Position numbers and translations under genes: made by a program
Shown: positions 1 to 8,961 of the stretch, one piece after another
Numbering within the stretch: position 1 is the first letter of the stretch
How the letters are laid out: each line of letters starts with the position of its first letter
NCBI GenBank assembly: GCA_963589585.1
Contig: CAVALG010000032.1
Coordinates: 1-49,975, forward strand
Source of the DNA: CAVALG01 sp963589585
GTDB lineage: Bacteria > Bacillota > Clostridia > Oscillospirales > Acutalibacteraceae
Length of the DNA: 49,975 nt
Reading direction: 5' to 3'
The notes under the pieces: model-generated
What the model was told of the DNA's origin: nothing
Seen by the model: only the letters and a program-made list of their open reading frames with translations
Databases searched by the model: none

Positions 1-2
1 TT

Positions 3-317
3 AAAAATAAAAAGGCAATATATCACATATTCAACTCGGTAAACCGCGATATGTATGAGCGGTCGCTTATGCGGATATGCGAATATGTTATTACCGCCTA
101 TGTAAAAACCGCATTCCCCGACGGGCAGACAAGCCCTGAAGTGCGCGAAATAATTATCCGATTTTTTAAATGCCAATTGTTCGGGCTTATATATGACTGG
201 ATAATATCGGGTATGAGGGACGACTCGATTGAAATGATACATAAAATTACCGCCGTGTGCCGCGGTTTATCCGACGAAATAATAAACAGATTCAATAACG
301 GTGAACAAGCCGAATAA
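3..317 (+). CDS. C-terminal part of a TetR-family regulator (truncated by window start)
   Basis: The reading frame is open from the window edge through the ATG at 51 to the stop at 315-317, so this is the tail of a longer gene and not an 88-residue protein. The visible part is helical. It has a FFKCQLFGLIYDWI helix followed by a short acidic segment, which resembles the ligand-binding/dimerisation domain of TetR regulators of the DhaS/TetR_C_8 kind. The DNA-binding domain would lie upstream, outside the window. The gene ends into a strong hairpin and converges with the FAD oxidoreductase. The family call rests on the C-terminal pattern only. Confidence 0.6.
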   Translation, partial: KNKKAIYHIFNSVNRDMYERSLMRICEYVITAYVKTAFPDGQTSPEVREIIIRFFKCQLFGLIYDWIISGMRDDSIEMIHKITAVCRGLSDEIINRFNNGEQAE

Positions 318-338
318 ACCGTAATTATATTAAGCAAA

Positions 339-380
339 AAGCGTTGCCGCAGATGATTTAACCCATTTGCGGCAACGCTT
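339..380. terminator. Bidirectional intrinsic terminator
   Basis: A perfect 13-bp inverted repeat (arms 339-351 and 368-380, AAGCGTTGCCGCA with its complement) separates two convergent genes. On the minus strand the hairpin is followed by a T run (complement of 335-339). On the plus strand it is followed by an A/T tail, so it can serve both genes. Confidence 0.85.
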
Positions 381-401
381 AAAAATTTTATATAAAATTT
401 A

Positions 402-1604
402 TTATAAGTCCTTTTCGTGCAATACTACGCCTGCGGATTTTAAAATTGTTTGGAGTTTACCGATATCGGTGGTTTTAAAATCATCAGTAATTGCCGCGGC
501 GGTACCTGCCGCCTGACCGCTTACCGCGCACACGGGTATTACACGGGTTATATCCCACAATGAATCCGTAACCGAAATGCAGCGCCCGGCTGTTATGAGG
601 TTTGATATTTTTTTACCGTAAAGCGTTCTAAGCGGAAGTTCGTATACCGCGCCTACCTTGTTCCACGCGGCATACAACCCTGCGCTGTCTTCAAATTCGC
701 AATGCATCTCATTCTCGTTCTGAGTATAAGTGCCCTCCAGGCGGCGCGTCATCCTTATTTGGGGTATGGTTGCAAGGCTTGAAACAGTTCTCTCGGACGA
801 GACACCGCCGCCCTCTAAAAATTTACTAAGCAATGTATCGTGCGAATACATAGTAAGCCTTGTAAGTTCATCCGCATCCAAACCCGTGAAACGCATTGAC
901 GATTTATCTGCTGCTAACTGTTCAGGTGTTTTTTGCGAATCGGGAATGTCGCAAAAGCCGATAGTTCTAAGGGAAAACTTGCCGTCTTCGGTGGCGTAAT
1001 ACCAAGAGGCGGGAACATTACCTTGTTTGAAAATTGCGGTGTCTTCCCCACTTAATTTACAGATATCGGCATCTCCTGTTGTATCAACAATGTTTTTAAG
1101 TTTAACTGCGGTGCGTCCTGATTTGTTTTCAATCATTATATGAGTTATTTTGCCATCTTCAACTATAGTGTTGCAAACGGCAGTTCCGTAAAGTATATCA
1201 ACGCCGCTCTTTCTTAAAAGCTGTTCAACCTCTATTGCAAACACATACGGGTTATACTGAACATCAAAGCGCCTTTTTTTGCGCTCTTCAACCGTACCGT
1301 TTCCCAACCATTGGGTACAAGGGCTGCCCTCACAGCCGTGACGTACCGATAGCCTTAACAGTTCTTCAGCTATGCCGTAACAGACCTGCCTGCCGTTTCC
1401 GTCACAAATCGGCAGGTAGACGGTAACGAGCCCAAGCGTAGCAAGACCGCCAAGTAAAAATTCACGCTCGATAAGCAGAACCGAAGCACCGTTTCTTGCT
1501 GCAGCAAGCGCCGCCGAAATTCCTGCAATTCCGCCGCCTGCCACAACGGTATCATATTCCTTTAAAACGGGAATGGATTTTTCGGGTTCTTTTATATAAT
1601 TCAT
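402..1604 (-). CDS. FAD-dependent oxidoreductase (FAD_binding/HI0933-like, GG-rich Rossmann)
   Basis: A flavoprotein of about 400 residues. The N-terminal segment reads VVAGGGIAGISAALAAARNG, which is a dinucleotide-binding GxGxxG Rossmann motif, followed by the acidic LLIERE end of strand 2. A second nucleotide-binding strand (IVDTTGDADIC) and the C-terminal LITAGRCISVTDSLW segment fit the FAD-dependent oxidoreductase family often annotated pfam12831. The substrate cannot be deduced. The start is set at the ATG at 1604 because it has an AGGTG ribosome site seven bases upstream; an in-frame ATG at 1619 would overlap that site. It is a single-gene unit with its own promoter at 1662-1690. Confidence 0.8.
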   Translation of the reverse strand: MNYIKEPEKSIPVLKEYDTVVAGGGIAGISAALAAARNGASVLLIEREFLLGGLATLGLVTVYLPICDGNGRQVCYGIAEELLRLSVRHGCEGSPCTQWLGNGTVEERKKRRFDVQYNPYVFAIEVEQLLRKSGVDILYGTAVCNTIVEDGKITHIMIENKSGRTAVKLKNIVDTTGDADICKLSGEDTAIFKQGNVPASWYYATEDGKFSLRTIGFCDIPDSQKTPEQLAADKSSMRFTGLDADELTRLTMYSHDTLLSKFLEGGGVSSERTVSSLATIPQIRMTRRLEGTYTQNENEMHCEFEDSAGLYAAWNKVGAVYELPLRTLYGKKISNLITAGRCISVTDSLWDITRVIPVCAVSGQAAGTAAAITDDFKTTDIGKLQTILKSAGVVLHEKDL

Positions 1605-1661
1605 AGTTTCACACCTCATATACAGTAAACCTTTCTGCGGCTTAAACTTTACCTCACCACC

Positions 1662-1690
1662 ATTGTAGCCGCCTTTTATTTTATTGTCAA
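1662..1690 (-). promoter_or_regulatory. Sigma-A-type promoter of the FAD oxidoreductase
   Basis: On the minus strand, TTGACA (1685-1690) and TACAAT (1662-1667) are separated by 17 bp, about 60 bp upstream of the start codon. Confidence 0.75.
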
Positions 1691-1722
1691 GGCAAAAGCA
1701 ATGATTTTACGGGCACAAAAAA

Positions 1723-1747
1723 CGCCGCAGGTTTTGCCCCTGCGGCG
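1723..1747 (-). terminator. Intrinsic terminator of the M23/G5 gene
   Basis: The arms CGCCGCAGG (1723-1731) and CCTGCGGCG (1739-1747) form a 9-bp GC-rich stem. On the minus strand it is followed directly by TTTTTTG, just after the stop codon of the M23 peptidase gene. Confidence 0.85.
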
Positions 1748-1771
1748 AATAATCTATATACCTAAAAACAA

Positions 1772-3244
1772 TTATCGGTTTATTCCGAGATAGGGAGCAG
1801 GGTCAACTCTGTTGCTGCCCACGCGAACCTCGAAATGCAGGTGGTTACCGTCCGAATCTCCGGTGTTGCCCACGGCTGCAATCTGCTCGCCGCGTTTTAC
1901 AACATCGCCTGCCGAAACATACAGCTCACTGCAATGTGCGTAAAGGGTACGCAAACCGTTTGAATGTTCAACCAATACGCAGTTGCCGAAGCCGGAGCCT
2001 GCGGCATTGTAACCTGCGGATATTACCACACCGTCCGCTACCGAGTAAATTGCGGTGCCTGCAGGAGAAACAATATCCATACCCTTATGATTTCTGCCGT
2101 CCCCGTAATAGCAGGTAACGCGCATTTTGGAGTTCTTTGCAACGGGCCAGGTAAAGCCGTAACTGCTGTAGTCCTCTTTAGCGGCGGACATACTGTGTGT
2201 TGCCGATACGGTACCTGTAGTTGCGGTACCCACCGTAACCTGCTCGGCTACCGGTTCTACTATATTTTCGGTTGAAATTACGGTTCTTGAAACCTCTTCG
2301 CCGTTTACATAGCAGACATTTGAAATGGTTTTTGCCGTACCGTTAGAACCTGCCGAAGTAACTTTGCGGTAACCCTGCACCTTTTTATCGTCTTTATTTT
2401 CAACGGTTTCAAAAGGCACTTCGGTTTCGGTTACTTCTTCAACCGATACCATTACGGTAAGCGGATAGTCGTTAAATTCATTTTCGATTTCGGATTGGTT
2501 TTCGATTACTTCATCCGAGAAATAAGCCTTTTCAACCTTAACATCTTCGCAAAAACTTACGCTGCTGCTTTGCCCGGCAAAAGCCGCCTGCGCGTCTGAC
2601 AGTTTGGTATTCATACAGGTGTTGTAAATATTCTGATCTTCGCTTGCGGAGCAAAGTTCGCCGTTTACAAAAAGACCGTACGCTTCGGTTATACCGTCGG
2701 TATGGCTTAAAGCCTTATCCGTAAGGTCTGTGGGTGATTCAATTTCATCTTCAAAAACCAAAACAGTATCAAATGTTGCTTTTGTTATAAGTTCGTCCGA
2801 CCCGTCATACACAATACGGTCACGCATAGATTTAACGGTATCGTTAAAAAGTTCGGCAGAGCGGATTGTGCCGATATATTCATCATTATATTTTACCCTT
2901 ACGGCAACCCTTATGCGGCTCCAGATTCCACTTGTTGCGACAACCGTGGCAACTAGCACCACAGCGGCAGCAACCGCGGTGAGTTTTACAAATTTGCGGC
3001 GATTTGAAGAAACGCACAGCCCGATATGTTTAAAGAAAAGGCGGCATCTTTTAAATCCGTTTTCTGCGCCCGACGCTTTAAAGGCGTTTACGGTTGCGCG
3101 GAAAGCGCTTACCGGAAGTTCGGCAAACAGATATTTAAGCCCCCTGCCGAAACGGCACGCGGCTGATTTTGCTGTATTAAAAATAGCAGAGCAAACCGAC
3201 TTTATTAACTTTGCCGATTTATTCATTGCCGTTTTAATAAACAT
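1772..3244 (-). CDS. Membrane-anchored M23 peptidase with G5 domain (cell-wall hydrolase)
   Basis: A likely peptidoglycan endopeptidase of 490 residues acting outside the membrane. After a basic N-terminal region there is one transmembrane helix (around residues 85-108, LTAVAAAVVLVATVVATSG). An extracellular linker follows, then a G5 domain (around 280-350, starting at TETEVPFETV). The C-terminal M23 domain has the zinc motifs HKGMD (HxxxD) and HLHFEV (HxH), so it should be active. The start is placed at the ATG at 3244, which has a GGAG site eight bases upstream; a further in-frame ATG at 3289 lies inside the promoter. Its upstream region shares motifs with the RpfB-like G5 gene near 48650 (see findings). 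It is monocistronic between two terminators. Confidence 0.9.
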   Translation of the reverse strand: MFIKTAMNKSAKLIKSVCSAIFNTAKSAACRFGRGLKYLFAELPVSAFRATVNAFKASGAENGFKRCRLFFKHIGLCVSSNRRKFVKLTAVAAAVVLVATVVATSGIWSRIRVAVRVKYNDEYIGTIRSAELFNDTVKSMRDRIVYDGSDELITKATFDTVLVFEDEIESPTDLTDKALSHTDGITEAYGLFVNGELCSASEDQNIYNTCMNTKLSDAQAAFAGQSSSVSFCEDVKVEKAYFSDEVIENQSEIENEFNDYPLTVMVSVEEVTETEVPFETVENKDDKKVQGYRKVTSAGSNGTAKTISNVCYVNGEEVSRTVISTENIVEPVAEQVTVGTATTGTVSATHSMSAAKEDYSSYGFTWPVAKNSKMRVTCYYGDGRNHKGMDIVSPAGTAIYSVADGVVISAGYNAAGSGFGNCVLVEHSNGLRTLYAHCSELYVSAGDVVKRGEQIAAVGNTGDSDGNHLHFEVRVGSNRVDPAPYLGINR

Positions 3245-3288
3245 TTTATCAACTCCGAATACAGTTGTTAAACGAAAAACTGTATTCA

Positions 3289-3316
3289 ATTATATCAAAA
3301 AGTTACAAAACTGCAA
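3289..3316 (-). promoter_or_regulatory. Promoter of the M23/G5 gene
   Basis: On the minus strand, TTGCAG (3311-3316) and TATAAT (3289-3294) are 16 bp apart. GTTACAA-type repeats overlap the spacer and lie just upstream: GTTAC-TTT-GTAAC at 3325-3337 and TTGTGCAA at 3343-3350, as read on the plus strand. Confidence 0.7.
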
Positions 3317-3360
3317 TACTTTTTGTTACTTTGTAACTTTTATTGTGCAAACAGTACAAA

Positions 3361-3395
3361 AATAGCGTGAATATCTTGGTGGTATTCACGCTATT
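3361..3395 (-). terminator. Terminator of the pyrH-polC operon
   Basis: A perfect 13-bp inverted repeat (arms 3361-3373 and 3383-3395, AATAGCGTGAATA and complement). On the minus strand it is followed by TTTTTG, 20 bases after the polC stop codon. Confidence 0.9.
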
Positions 3396-3415
3396 TTTTA
3401 CAAAACCTGTTAAAT

Positions 3416-6400
3416 TCACATTAAAGCGAGTTGGTCTGCGGTTGATTTTGCTTTACCCGATTTTTTTGCCGCTTTTTCGAGCTGAGGTTCATCTGCACGT
3501 TTTTCACCGCTGTCACCTCCGAAGAAACTCATAAAGGTAAGCTGATTGGTTTCCGGGACACCGTCAAGCGCGCCGATTGCCCTTAAAGACTCAATAACCG
3601 TTTTGGATATTCCCGATTCCCTTTGGATTTCTTCAATTGAGAGAACACCGCCGTTTTTAACCGCCTCGTACAGTGAAACGGCAGCCTTATCGCCGACACC
3701 TGCGAGCGCACCGAACGGCAGGCGCATCTTTCCGTTTTCGGGGATATAGTGGGTTGCGTGAGAGCGGCGGATATCTATCGGAAGCACCTCCAGCCCTCTT
3801 TCCATCATTTCATTAAATATTTTAAGGTTTTCAAGCACCGCTTTATCCTTAACCGAAAGGTCAAATCCCATAGACTGGAGTTCAAGCACACGGTGGCGCA
3901 CCGCCTCTTTGCCCTTTAAAATGGTTTCAACATCAACATCTTCGGGGCGCGCGGTAAAGTAGGCGCAGTAGTATTCTATAGGGCGGTAGACCTTGTACCA
4001 ACCGAGCCGCAAAGCCGAAATAACATATGCCGCGGCGTGGGCTTTAGGGAACATATATTTAATTTTAAGGCAGGAATTTATGTACCATTCCGGCACGCCG
4101 TGTTCACGCATTGCCGACTTATGCTCATCGGTAAGCAATTTAGGCGCTTTACCTTTACGGGTAATCTCCATAATTTTAAAAGCCATACCCGAATCAAGTC
4201 CGCGGCGCATAAGGTACACCATAATACTGTCACGCGTTCCTATAACGCTTGAAATTGTGCAGGTGCCGTCCCTTATAAGGTCCTGCGCGTTGCCTACCCA
4301 AACATCGGTACCGTGGGACAGTCCCGAAATCTGCAAAAGGTCATCAAATGTATGGGGCTGTGCATCAATAAGCATATCCATTGCAAATTTCGTACCGAAT
4401 TCGGGCAGCGAATATGTACCCGTTTTTGCAAAAATCTGCTCCTCGGTAACGCCGAGTGCTTCGGGCGAAGTAAACAGGCTCATAACCTTCGGGTCGCTCA
4501 TTGAAACCTCGGTTACGGGTATGCCCGTATATTCGCCGAGATATTTACATATTGTGGGGTTTACATGACCGAGTTCATCAAGTTTAAGAATAGTATCGTG
4601 TATCGAATGGAAGTCAAAATGTGTGGTTACGGTATCGGAATTTGCGTCATCGGCAGGGTGTTGAACCGGACAAAAATCGTACACCTCGTGGTCTGACGGG
4701 ACGACGACCATTCCGCCTGGGTGCTGACCCGTTGTGCGCTTAACAGAAGCCTTAAAAAGCAGTTCTGCAAGGCGGTTTTCCTCGGCTTTATTATATGTAA
4801 TGCCGCGTTCTTCCTCATACTTTTTAACATATCCGTAAGCGGTTTTTTCGGCAACTGTTGATATGGTACCTGCTTTAAATACGTTATCGGGGCCGAAAAG
4901 TTTTTCGGTAAATTTATGAGCAAACGACTGATATTCGTTTGAAAAGTTAAGGTCAATATCGGGTACTTTATCACCGTTAAATCCCAAAAAAGTTTCAAAG
5001 GGGATATCGTGACCGTCGCGGTGCATATCGGTTCCGCACTCGGGGCAATTTTTGGGAGGCAGGTCAAAGCCCGACTTATAATCCTCACTGTCAACAAATT
5101 CGCAATGTTTGCATTTTGGGCACACATAGTGCGGCGGCAGGGGGTTAACCTCGGATATACCTGCCATTGTTGCAACGAAAGACGAGCCGACCGACCCACG
5201 CGAACCTACCAGATAGCCGTGCTCCACGGAATCGGCAACAAGTTTCTGCGCGGTAACATACATTATTGCAAAACCGTGCTTTATGATTGAGTTAAGTTCT
5301 TTATCAAGCCTTTTTTCCACCGTTTCGGGCAGTTTTTCACCGTACACCTCGTGCGCTTTTTTCATAACTACATCGGTTAATATCTGTTCCGCGCCCTCAA
5401 TTGACGGGGGAAAATTGCCGCGCGGCACGGGGCGTATCCCCCTTTCAATCATATTTGCTATTTTTGCAGGGTTATCTATAACAATTTCGGCGGCACGGTC
5501 GCCGAGATATGAAAAATCGTCCATCATTTCGCCCGTTGTTTTAAAATAAAGGGGTGCTTGATTATCGGCATCCGAAAATCCCTGTGACGCCATAAGGATT
5601 TTACGCAAAACAGCGTCGCTTTTTTTAAGAAAGTGGACATCACCCGTCGCAACAACGGGTTTTGAGAGGGTATCGGCAAGTTTTATAATGGTCCGGTTTA
5701 TTTCGTGCAGTTGTTCTACGGAACTTACCTGCCCGTTGCGCACCATAAACTCATTGTTTCCGTCCGGCTGTATTTCAAGATAATCGTAATACTCCGCTAT
5801 TTTCAAAAGATCTTCAAACGGGCGCTCTTCAAACACGGCGCGGTAAAGTTCGCCCTGTTCGCAGGCGCTGCCGATTATAAGCCCCTCACGATATTTATTA
5901 AGCAGTGTTTTAGGTATACGGGGACGGCGGCGATAGTAATCCAAATGCGAATGCGAGATTATTTTATACAGATTTTTCATACCTGCCTGATTTTTAACAA
6001 GCAGGATAATATGGTACATTTTAAGTTTTTTAGGGTCGCCGCCCGTAAGGCTTGTATTAAGTTCAGAAACCGTTTTGCAGGTTGCTTTTTCAGCCAATCG
6101 TTCAAGCAGGCAGTGAAATATTTCCGCAAGAATGGCGGCATCGTCACAGGCGCGGTGATGATTGAAATTTCTGAGATTAAGCGCCTTTGCGACGGTATCA
6201 AGTTTAGCATTGGTTAAATCTTTTATAAGGCTTCTTGCCATTACTACCGTATCTATATAAAGCGGATCGAATTTAATATTCGCCCTTGCCGCAGCTGCGC
6301 GGATAAAGGAAATATCAAATCCTGCGTTATGAGCAACAAGCGCCGCGCCGCCGCAAAAATCAAGAAACTGTTTTACAGCCTCGCCCTCTTTGGGCGCGCC

Positions 6401-7846
6401 TTTAACCATTTCGTCAGTAATTCCGGTAAGTTCGGTTATCTTTTCGGGAATGTGCTTTTCGGGGTCAACAAATATCGAAAATGTCTCCCCTATTTCACCG
6501 CCAGAATATTTTACCGCACCTATTTCGGTTATACGCTCGGTAGCTACCGAAAGCCCTGTGGTTTCAATATCAAAAACAACAAAATCACCGTCAAGCGGCA
6601 TATCGCCGTTACCCTCAACCGCAGTGGCAAGGTCATTGACAAAGTACCCCTCAACACCGTAAATCACCTTAAAATCGGTATCGGGGTCATCCTCCGTAAT
6701 GCTGTCATATGTATTCATTACTTCGGGGAAAGACTGCACCACACCGTGGTCGGTAATCGCAACCGCCTTATGACCCCATTTGTATGCTGTTTTAACAAGT
6801 GCCGACGCGCTTGTAAGCCCGTCCATTGCCGACATATTGGTATGGGCGTGCAGTTCTGTTCTTCTGCCCGACGGGTAATCGTCGGTTTTTAATTTTCTTT
6901 TAAAGCGGTTTATGCTTTGGGGGGTAACCACGGTGCATTTTTCCCAATCGTCATACTTTTGTGAACCGCGCACAAGTATGCACTGCCCTGCTTTAAGGCT
7001 GCCGAGTTCGCCCATATTCTCATTTTTAACATAAAACTTTATTATAAGCGAGTCGGTTTCGTCCGAAAACTGGATATTCACCCTTTGCTTATCGCCTTTT
7101 CTTGTTGGTGCGGTTTCAACCTTAAAAATTTCGCCCCACACGATAAAAGACGGGAGCGCCTCGCTCACGCTTGACATAGTTATGGGCACGCCGCGTATAC
7201 CCTTGCCGTAAACCACCTCAAAACTGTCGGGTACGGCAGGGATATCCTCGCACTCTATTATCGGTTTTTCTTCGGGTACAAATTCCTGCGGCGGTGCGCT
7301 GTCAAATTCCTGCGGCGCGTCGCTGTCGGAATAATTTGCAGGTACAAAATCATCAAACCGGATTTCACTGTCGGACGATAAAACGCCCGTAAACTCAAGA
7401 GTTATATCACGCGAAAAACGGCGTTTGACAGTATTTATATACTTTTTTTCAAAGCCTGCCGCAGTTATGGTATCATAGCCGCCGTGCGCCAATGTTACAG
7501 TAACCTTTTCACCGTCAAAGCCATACTGCGCGTCCTTAAAAAAGCCGTTATACGAAAAATCGGTAAGTCTTAATTTTTCGGCAAGGTCACGAGCCGCCTC
7601 GGTGCAAAAGCACTCGGGCGGATAGTAAGACGCAATCGCAGCGCGGTTAAGCCCCAGCGACTTTTTGACCTTATCCCTCAGTTCGTCGATTTTACCGCTG
7701 CTTACATATTCGGAATATCGGCAGGATACCGTCAGTTCGCGCTTTTCGGTATCTATATTACAGGCAAGAACCTCGGCGCTGTTTATTACATCGCCTAAAT
7801 CTTTTATAAGTCCGCCGAAAATATCGCTTAATTTTTGCTTGCTCAT
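3416..7846 (-). CDS. polC: DNA polymerase III PolC-type, alpha subunit with 3'-5' exonuclease
   Basis: The main replicative polymerase of Gram-positive bacteria; 1476 residues, close to the family norm of about 1440. Domain order: N-terminal domain, OB fold (about 230-310), first half of PHP (ELHAHTNMSAMDG near 331), DEDD proofreading exonuclease (VVFDIETTGL near 423 and HNAGFDISFI near 505), second half of PHP, and polymerase core. A zinc-binding CPKC...CPEC pair lies near 910-935. The catalytic PDIDLNFS lies near 963, and GSRGSVGSS precedes the zinc site. The tail ends in QLALM, a variant of the QLxLF clamp-binding motif. Start: ATG with GAGG upstream. It is the last gene of the operon, 47 bp after ispG and before a strong terminator. 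Confidence 0.97.
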   Translation of the reverse strand: MSKQKLSDIFGGLIKDLGDVINSAEVLACNIDTEKRELTVSCRYSEYVSSGKIDELRDKVKKSLGLNRAAIASYYPPECFCTEAARDLAEKLRLTDFSYNGFFKDAQYGFDGEKVTVTLAHGGYDTITAAGFEKKYINTVKRRFSRDITLEFTGVLSSDSEIRFDDFVPANYSDSDAPQEFDSAPPQEFVPEEKPIIECEDIPAVPDSFEVVYGKGIRGVPITMSSVSEALPSFIVWGEIFKVETAPTRKGDKQRVNIQFSDETDSLIIKFYVKNENMGELGSLKAGQCILVRGSQKYDDWEKCTVVTPQSINRFKRKLKTDDYPSGRRTELHAHTNMSAMDGLTSASALVKTAYKWGHKAVAITDHGVVQSFPEVMNTYDSITEDDPDTDFKVIYGVEGYFVNDLATAVEGNGDMPLDGDFVVFDIETTGLSVATERITEIGAVKYSGGEIGETFSIFVDPEKHIPEKITELTGITDEMVKGAPKEGEAVKQFLDFCGGAALVAHNAGFDISFIRAAAARANIKFDPLYIDTVVMARSLIKDLTNAKLDTVAKALNLRNFNHHRACDDAAILAEIFHCLLERLAEKATCKTVSELNTSLTGGDPKKLKMYHIILLVKNQAGMKNLYKIISHSHLDYYRRRPRIPKTLLNKYREGLIIGSACEQGELYRAVFEERPFEDLLKIAEYYDYLEIQPDGNNEFMVRNGQVSSVEQLHEINRTIIKLADTLSKPVVATGDVHFLKKSDAVLRKILMASQGFSDADNQAPLYFKTTGEMMDDFSYLGDRAAEIVIDNPAKIANMIERGIRPVPRGNFPPSIEGAEQILTDVVMKKAHEVYGEKLPETVEKRLDKELNSIIKHGFAIMYVTAQKLVADSVEHGYLVGSRGSVGSSFVATMAGISEVNPLPPHYVCPKCKHCEFVDSEDYKSGFDLPPKNCPECGTDMHRDGHDIPFETFLGFNGDKVPDIDLNFSNEYQSFAHKFTEKLFGPDNVFKAGTISTVAEKTAYGYVKKYEEERGITYNKAEENRLAELLFKASVKRTTGQHPGGMVVVPSDHEVYDFCPVQHPADDANSDTVTTHFDFHSIHDTILKLDELGHVNPTICKYLGEYTGIPVTEVSMSDPKVMSLFTSPEALGVTEEQIFAKTGTYSLPEFGTKFAMDMLIDAQPHTFDDLLQISGLSHGTDVWVGNAQDLIRDGTCTISSVIGTRDSIMVYLMRRGLDSGMAFKIMEITRKGKAPKLLTDEHKSAMREHGVPEWYINSCLKIKYMFPKAHAAAYVISALRLGWYKVYRPIEYYCAYFTARPEDVDVETILKGKEAVRHRVLELQSMGFDLSVKDKAVLENLKIFNEMMERGLEVLPIDIRRSHATHYIPENGKMRLPFGALAGVGDKAAVSLYEAVKNGGVLSIEEIQRESGISKTVIESLRAIGALDGVPETNQLTFMSFFGGDSGEKRADEPQLEKAAKKSGKAKSTADQLALM

Positions 7847-7893
7847 TTATTTACATTCCTCTTTTACACACTTATACCCACGGCAGCTTATGA

Positions 7894-8946
7894 TTAAAGC
7901 AGTTCTATTTCTTTAAGCAGCGCATCGGTCAATTCGCTTTCGGGTACGCGGCGCAGGACTTCGCCTTTTTTGAATATAACGCCGCATCCGTCGCCCCCGG
8001 CTATGCCGATATCGGCCTCTTTTGCCTCACCCGGACCGTTTACAACGCAGCCCATAACCGCAACGGTTATATTTTTATTGCAGTATGCCAGGCGGTCCTC
8101 CACCTCTTTTGCGATTTTTATAAGGTCGATTTTTGTTCTGCCGCAGGTTGGGCAGGAAACGAAACTGACGCCGCCCTTGCGCAGTCCGACCGCCTTTAAT
8201 ATTCTTTGCGCCGCCCTTACTTCCTCTAACGGGTCATCGGTAAGCGAAACGCGGACGGTATCGCCTATTCCGCGCAGCAGCAAACCGCCTATCCCTGCGG
8301 CTGAAGCAACCGTACCCATTTCGCGTGTACCTGCTTCCGTAACACCTAAATGCAGCGGATACGGGCAGATTTCGCTTGCCTTTTCATACGCAGCGTACAT
8401 TGTTTTTACATCCGAAGATTTTATTGACAAAACAATATCGTCAAAATCAAATTTTTCGAGCAGCTTTATATGATACATACCGCTTTCAACCAACGCCTCG
8501 GCTGTCGGACCGCCGTATTTTGCAAGCGCCGATTTTTCCACACTGCCCGAATTTACACCTATCCTTATAGGGATGTTTTTGGCGCGGCAAGCCGTCACAA
8601 CGGCTTTTACCCTATCGTCAGACCCTATATTGCCGGGATTTATTCTTATTTTATCAACCCCTGCCGCTGCCGACTCGATTGCCAGACGGTAATCAAAATG
8701 TATATCGGCAACTATAGGAACTGAAACCGCCTCTTTAAGTTTTGCTATAAGCTCCACTGCGCCCATATCGGGTACGGCGGCGCGGATTATCTCGCACCCT
8801 ACCGCTTCAAGCGCTTTTGCCTGCGCAACCGACGAGGCGATATCGTGAGCAGGGATATTAAGCATCGACTGCACCGTAACGGGCGAGCCGCCGCCTATAT
8901 AAATATTGCCTACCTTAACTTTTTTTGTATTGCTGTGAGTATACAT
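7894..8946 (-). CDS. ispG: 4-hydroxy-3-methylbut-2-en-1-yl diphosphate synthase
   Basis: The penultimate enzyme of the methylerythritol phosphate (MEP) isoprenoid pathway, a [4Fe-4S] enzyme reducing the cyclic diphosphate MEcPP to HMBPP. At 350 residues it is the short bacterial form. Iron-sulfur ligands are seen in CPTCGR (around residue 265) and GCVVNGPGE (around 300). The N terminus VKVGNIYIGGGSPVTVQSM is diagnostic. Start: ATG with AAAGGA upstream. It sits 15 bp after rseP and near dxr, so two MEP-pathway genes are in one operon together with uppS, which consumes the product. Confidence 0.97.
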   Translation of the reverse strand: MYTHSNTKKVKVGNIYIGGGSPVTVQSMLNIPAHDIASSVAQAKALEAVGCEIIRAAVPDMGAVELIAKLKEAVSVPIVADIHFDYRLAIESAAAGVDKIRINPGNIGSDDRVKAVVTACRAKNIPIRIGVNSGSVEKSALAKYGGPTAEALVESGMYHIKLLEKFDFDDIVLSIKSSDVKTMYAAYEKASEICPYPLHLGVTEAGTREMGTVASAAGIGGLLLRGIGDTVRVSLTDDPLEEVRAAQRILKAVGLRKGGVSFVSCPTCGRTKIDLIKIAKEVEDRLAYCNKNITVAVMGCVVNGPGEAKEADIGIAGGDGCGVIFKKGEVLRRVPESELTDALLKEIELL

Positions 8947-8961
8947 AACCGTCCGTCCTTT

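Noticed and set aside
3301..3350. WalR box upstream of the M23/G5 gene
   Set aside because: TGTAA half-sites are present but not as direct repeats at the required 11-bp period; kept only as an unspecified shared motif.
4627..5199. Alternative-frame ORFs inside polC and other long genes
   Set aside because: They are shadows of the real frames, without ribosome sites or family motifs.
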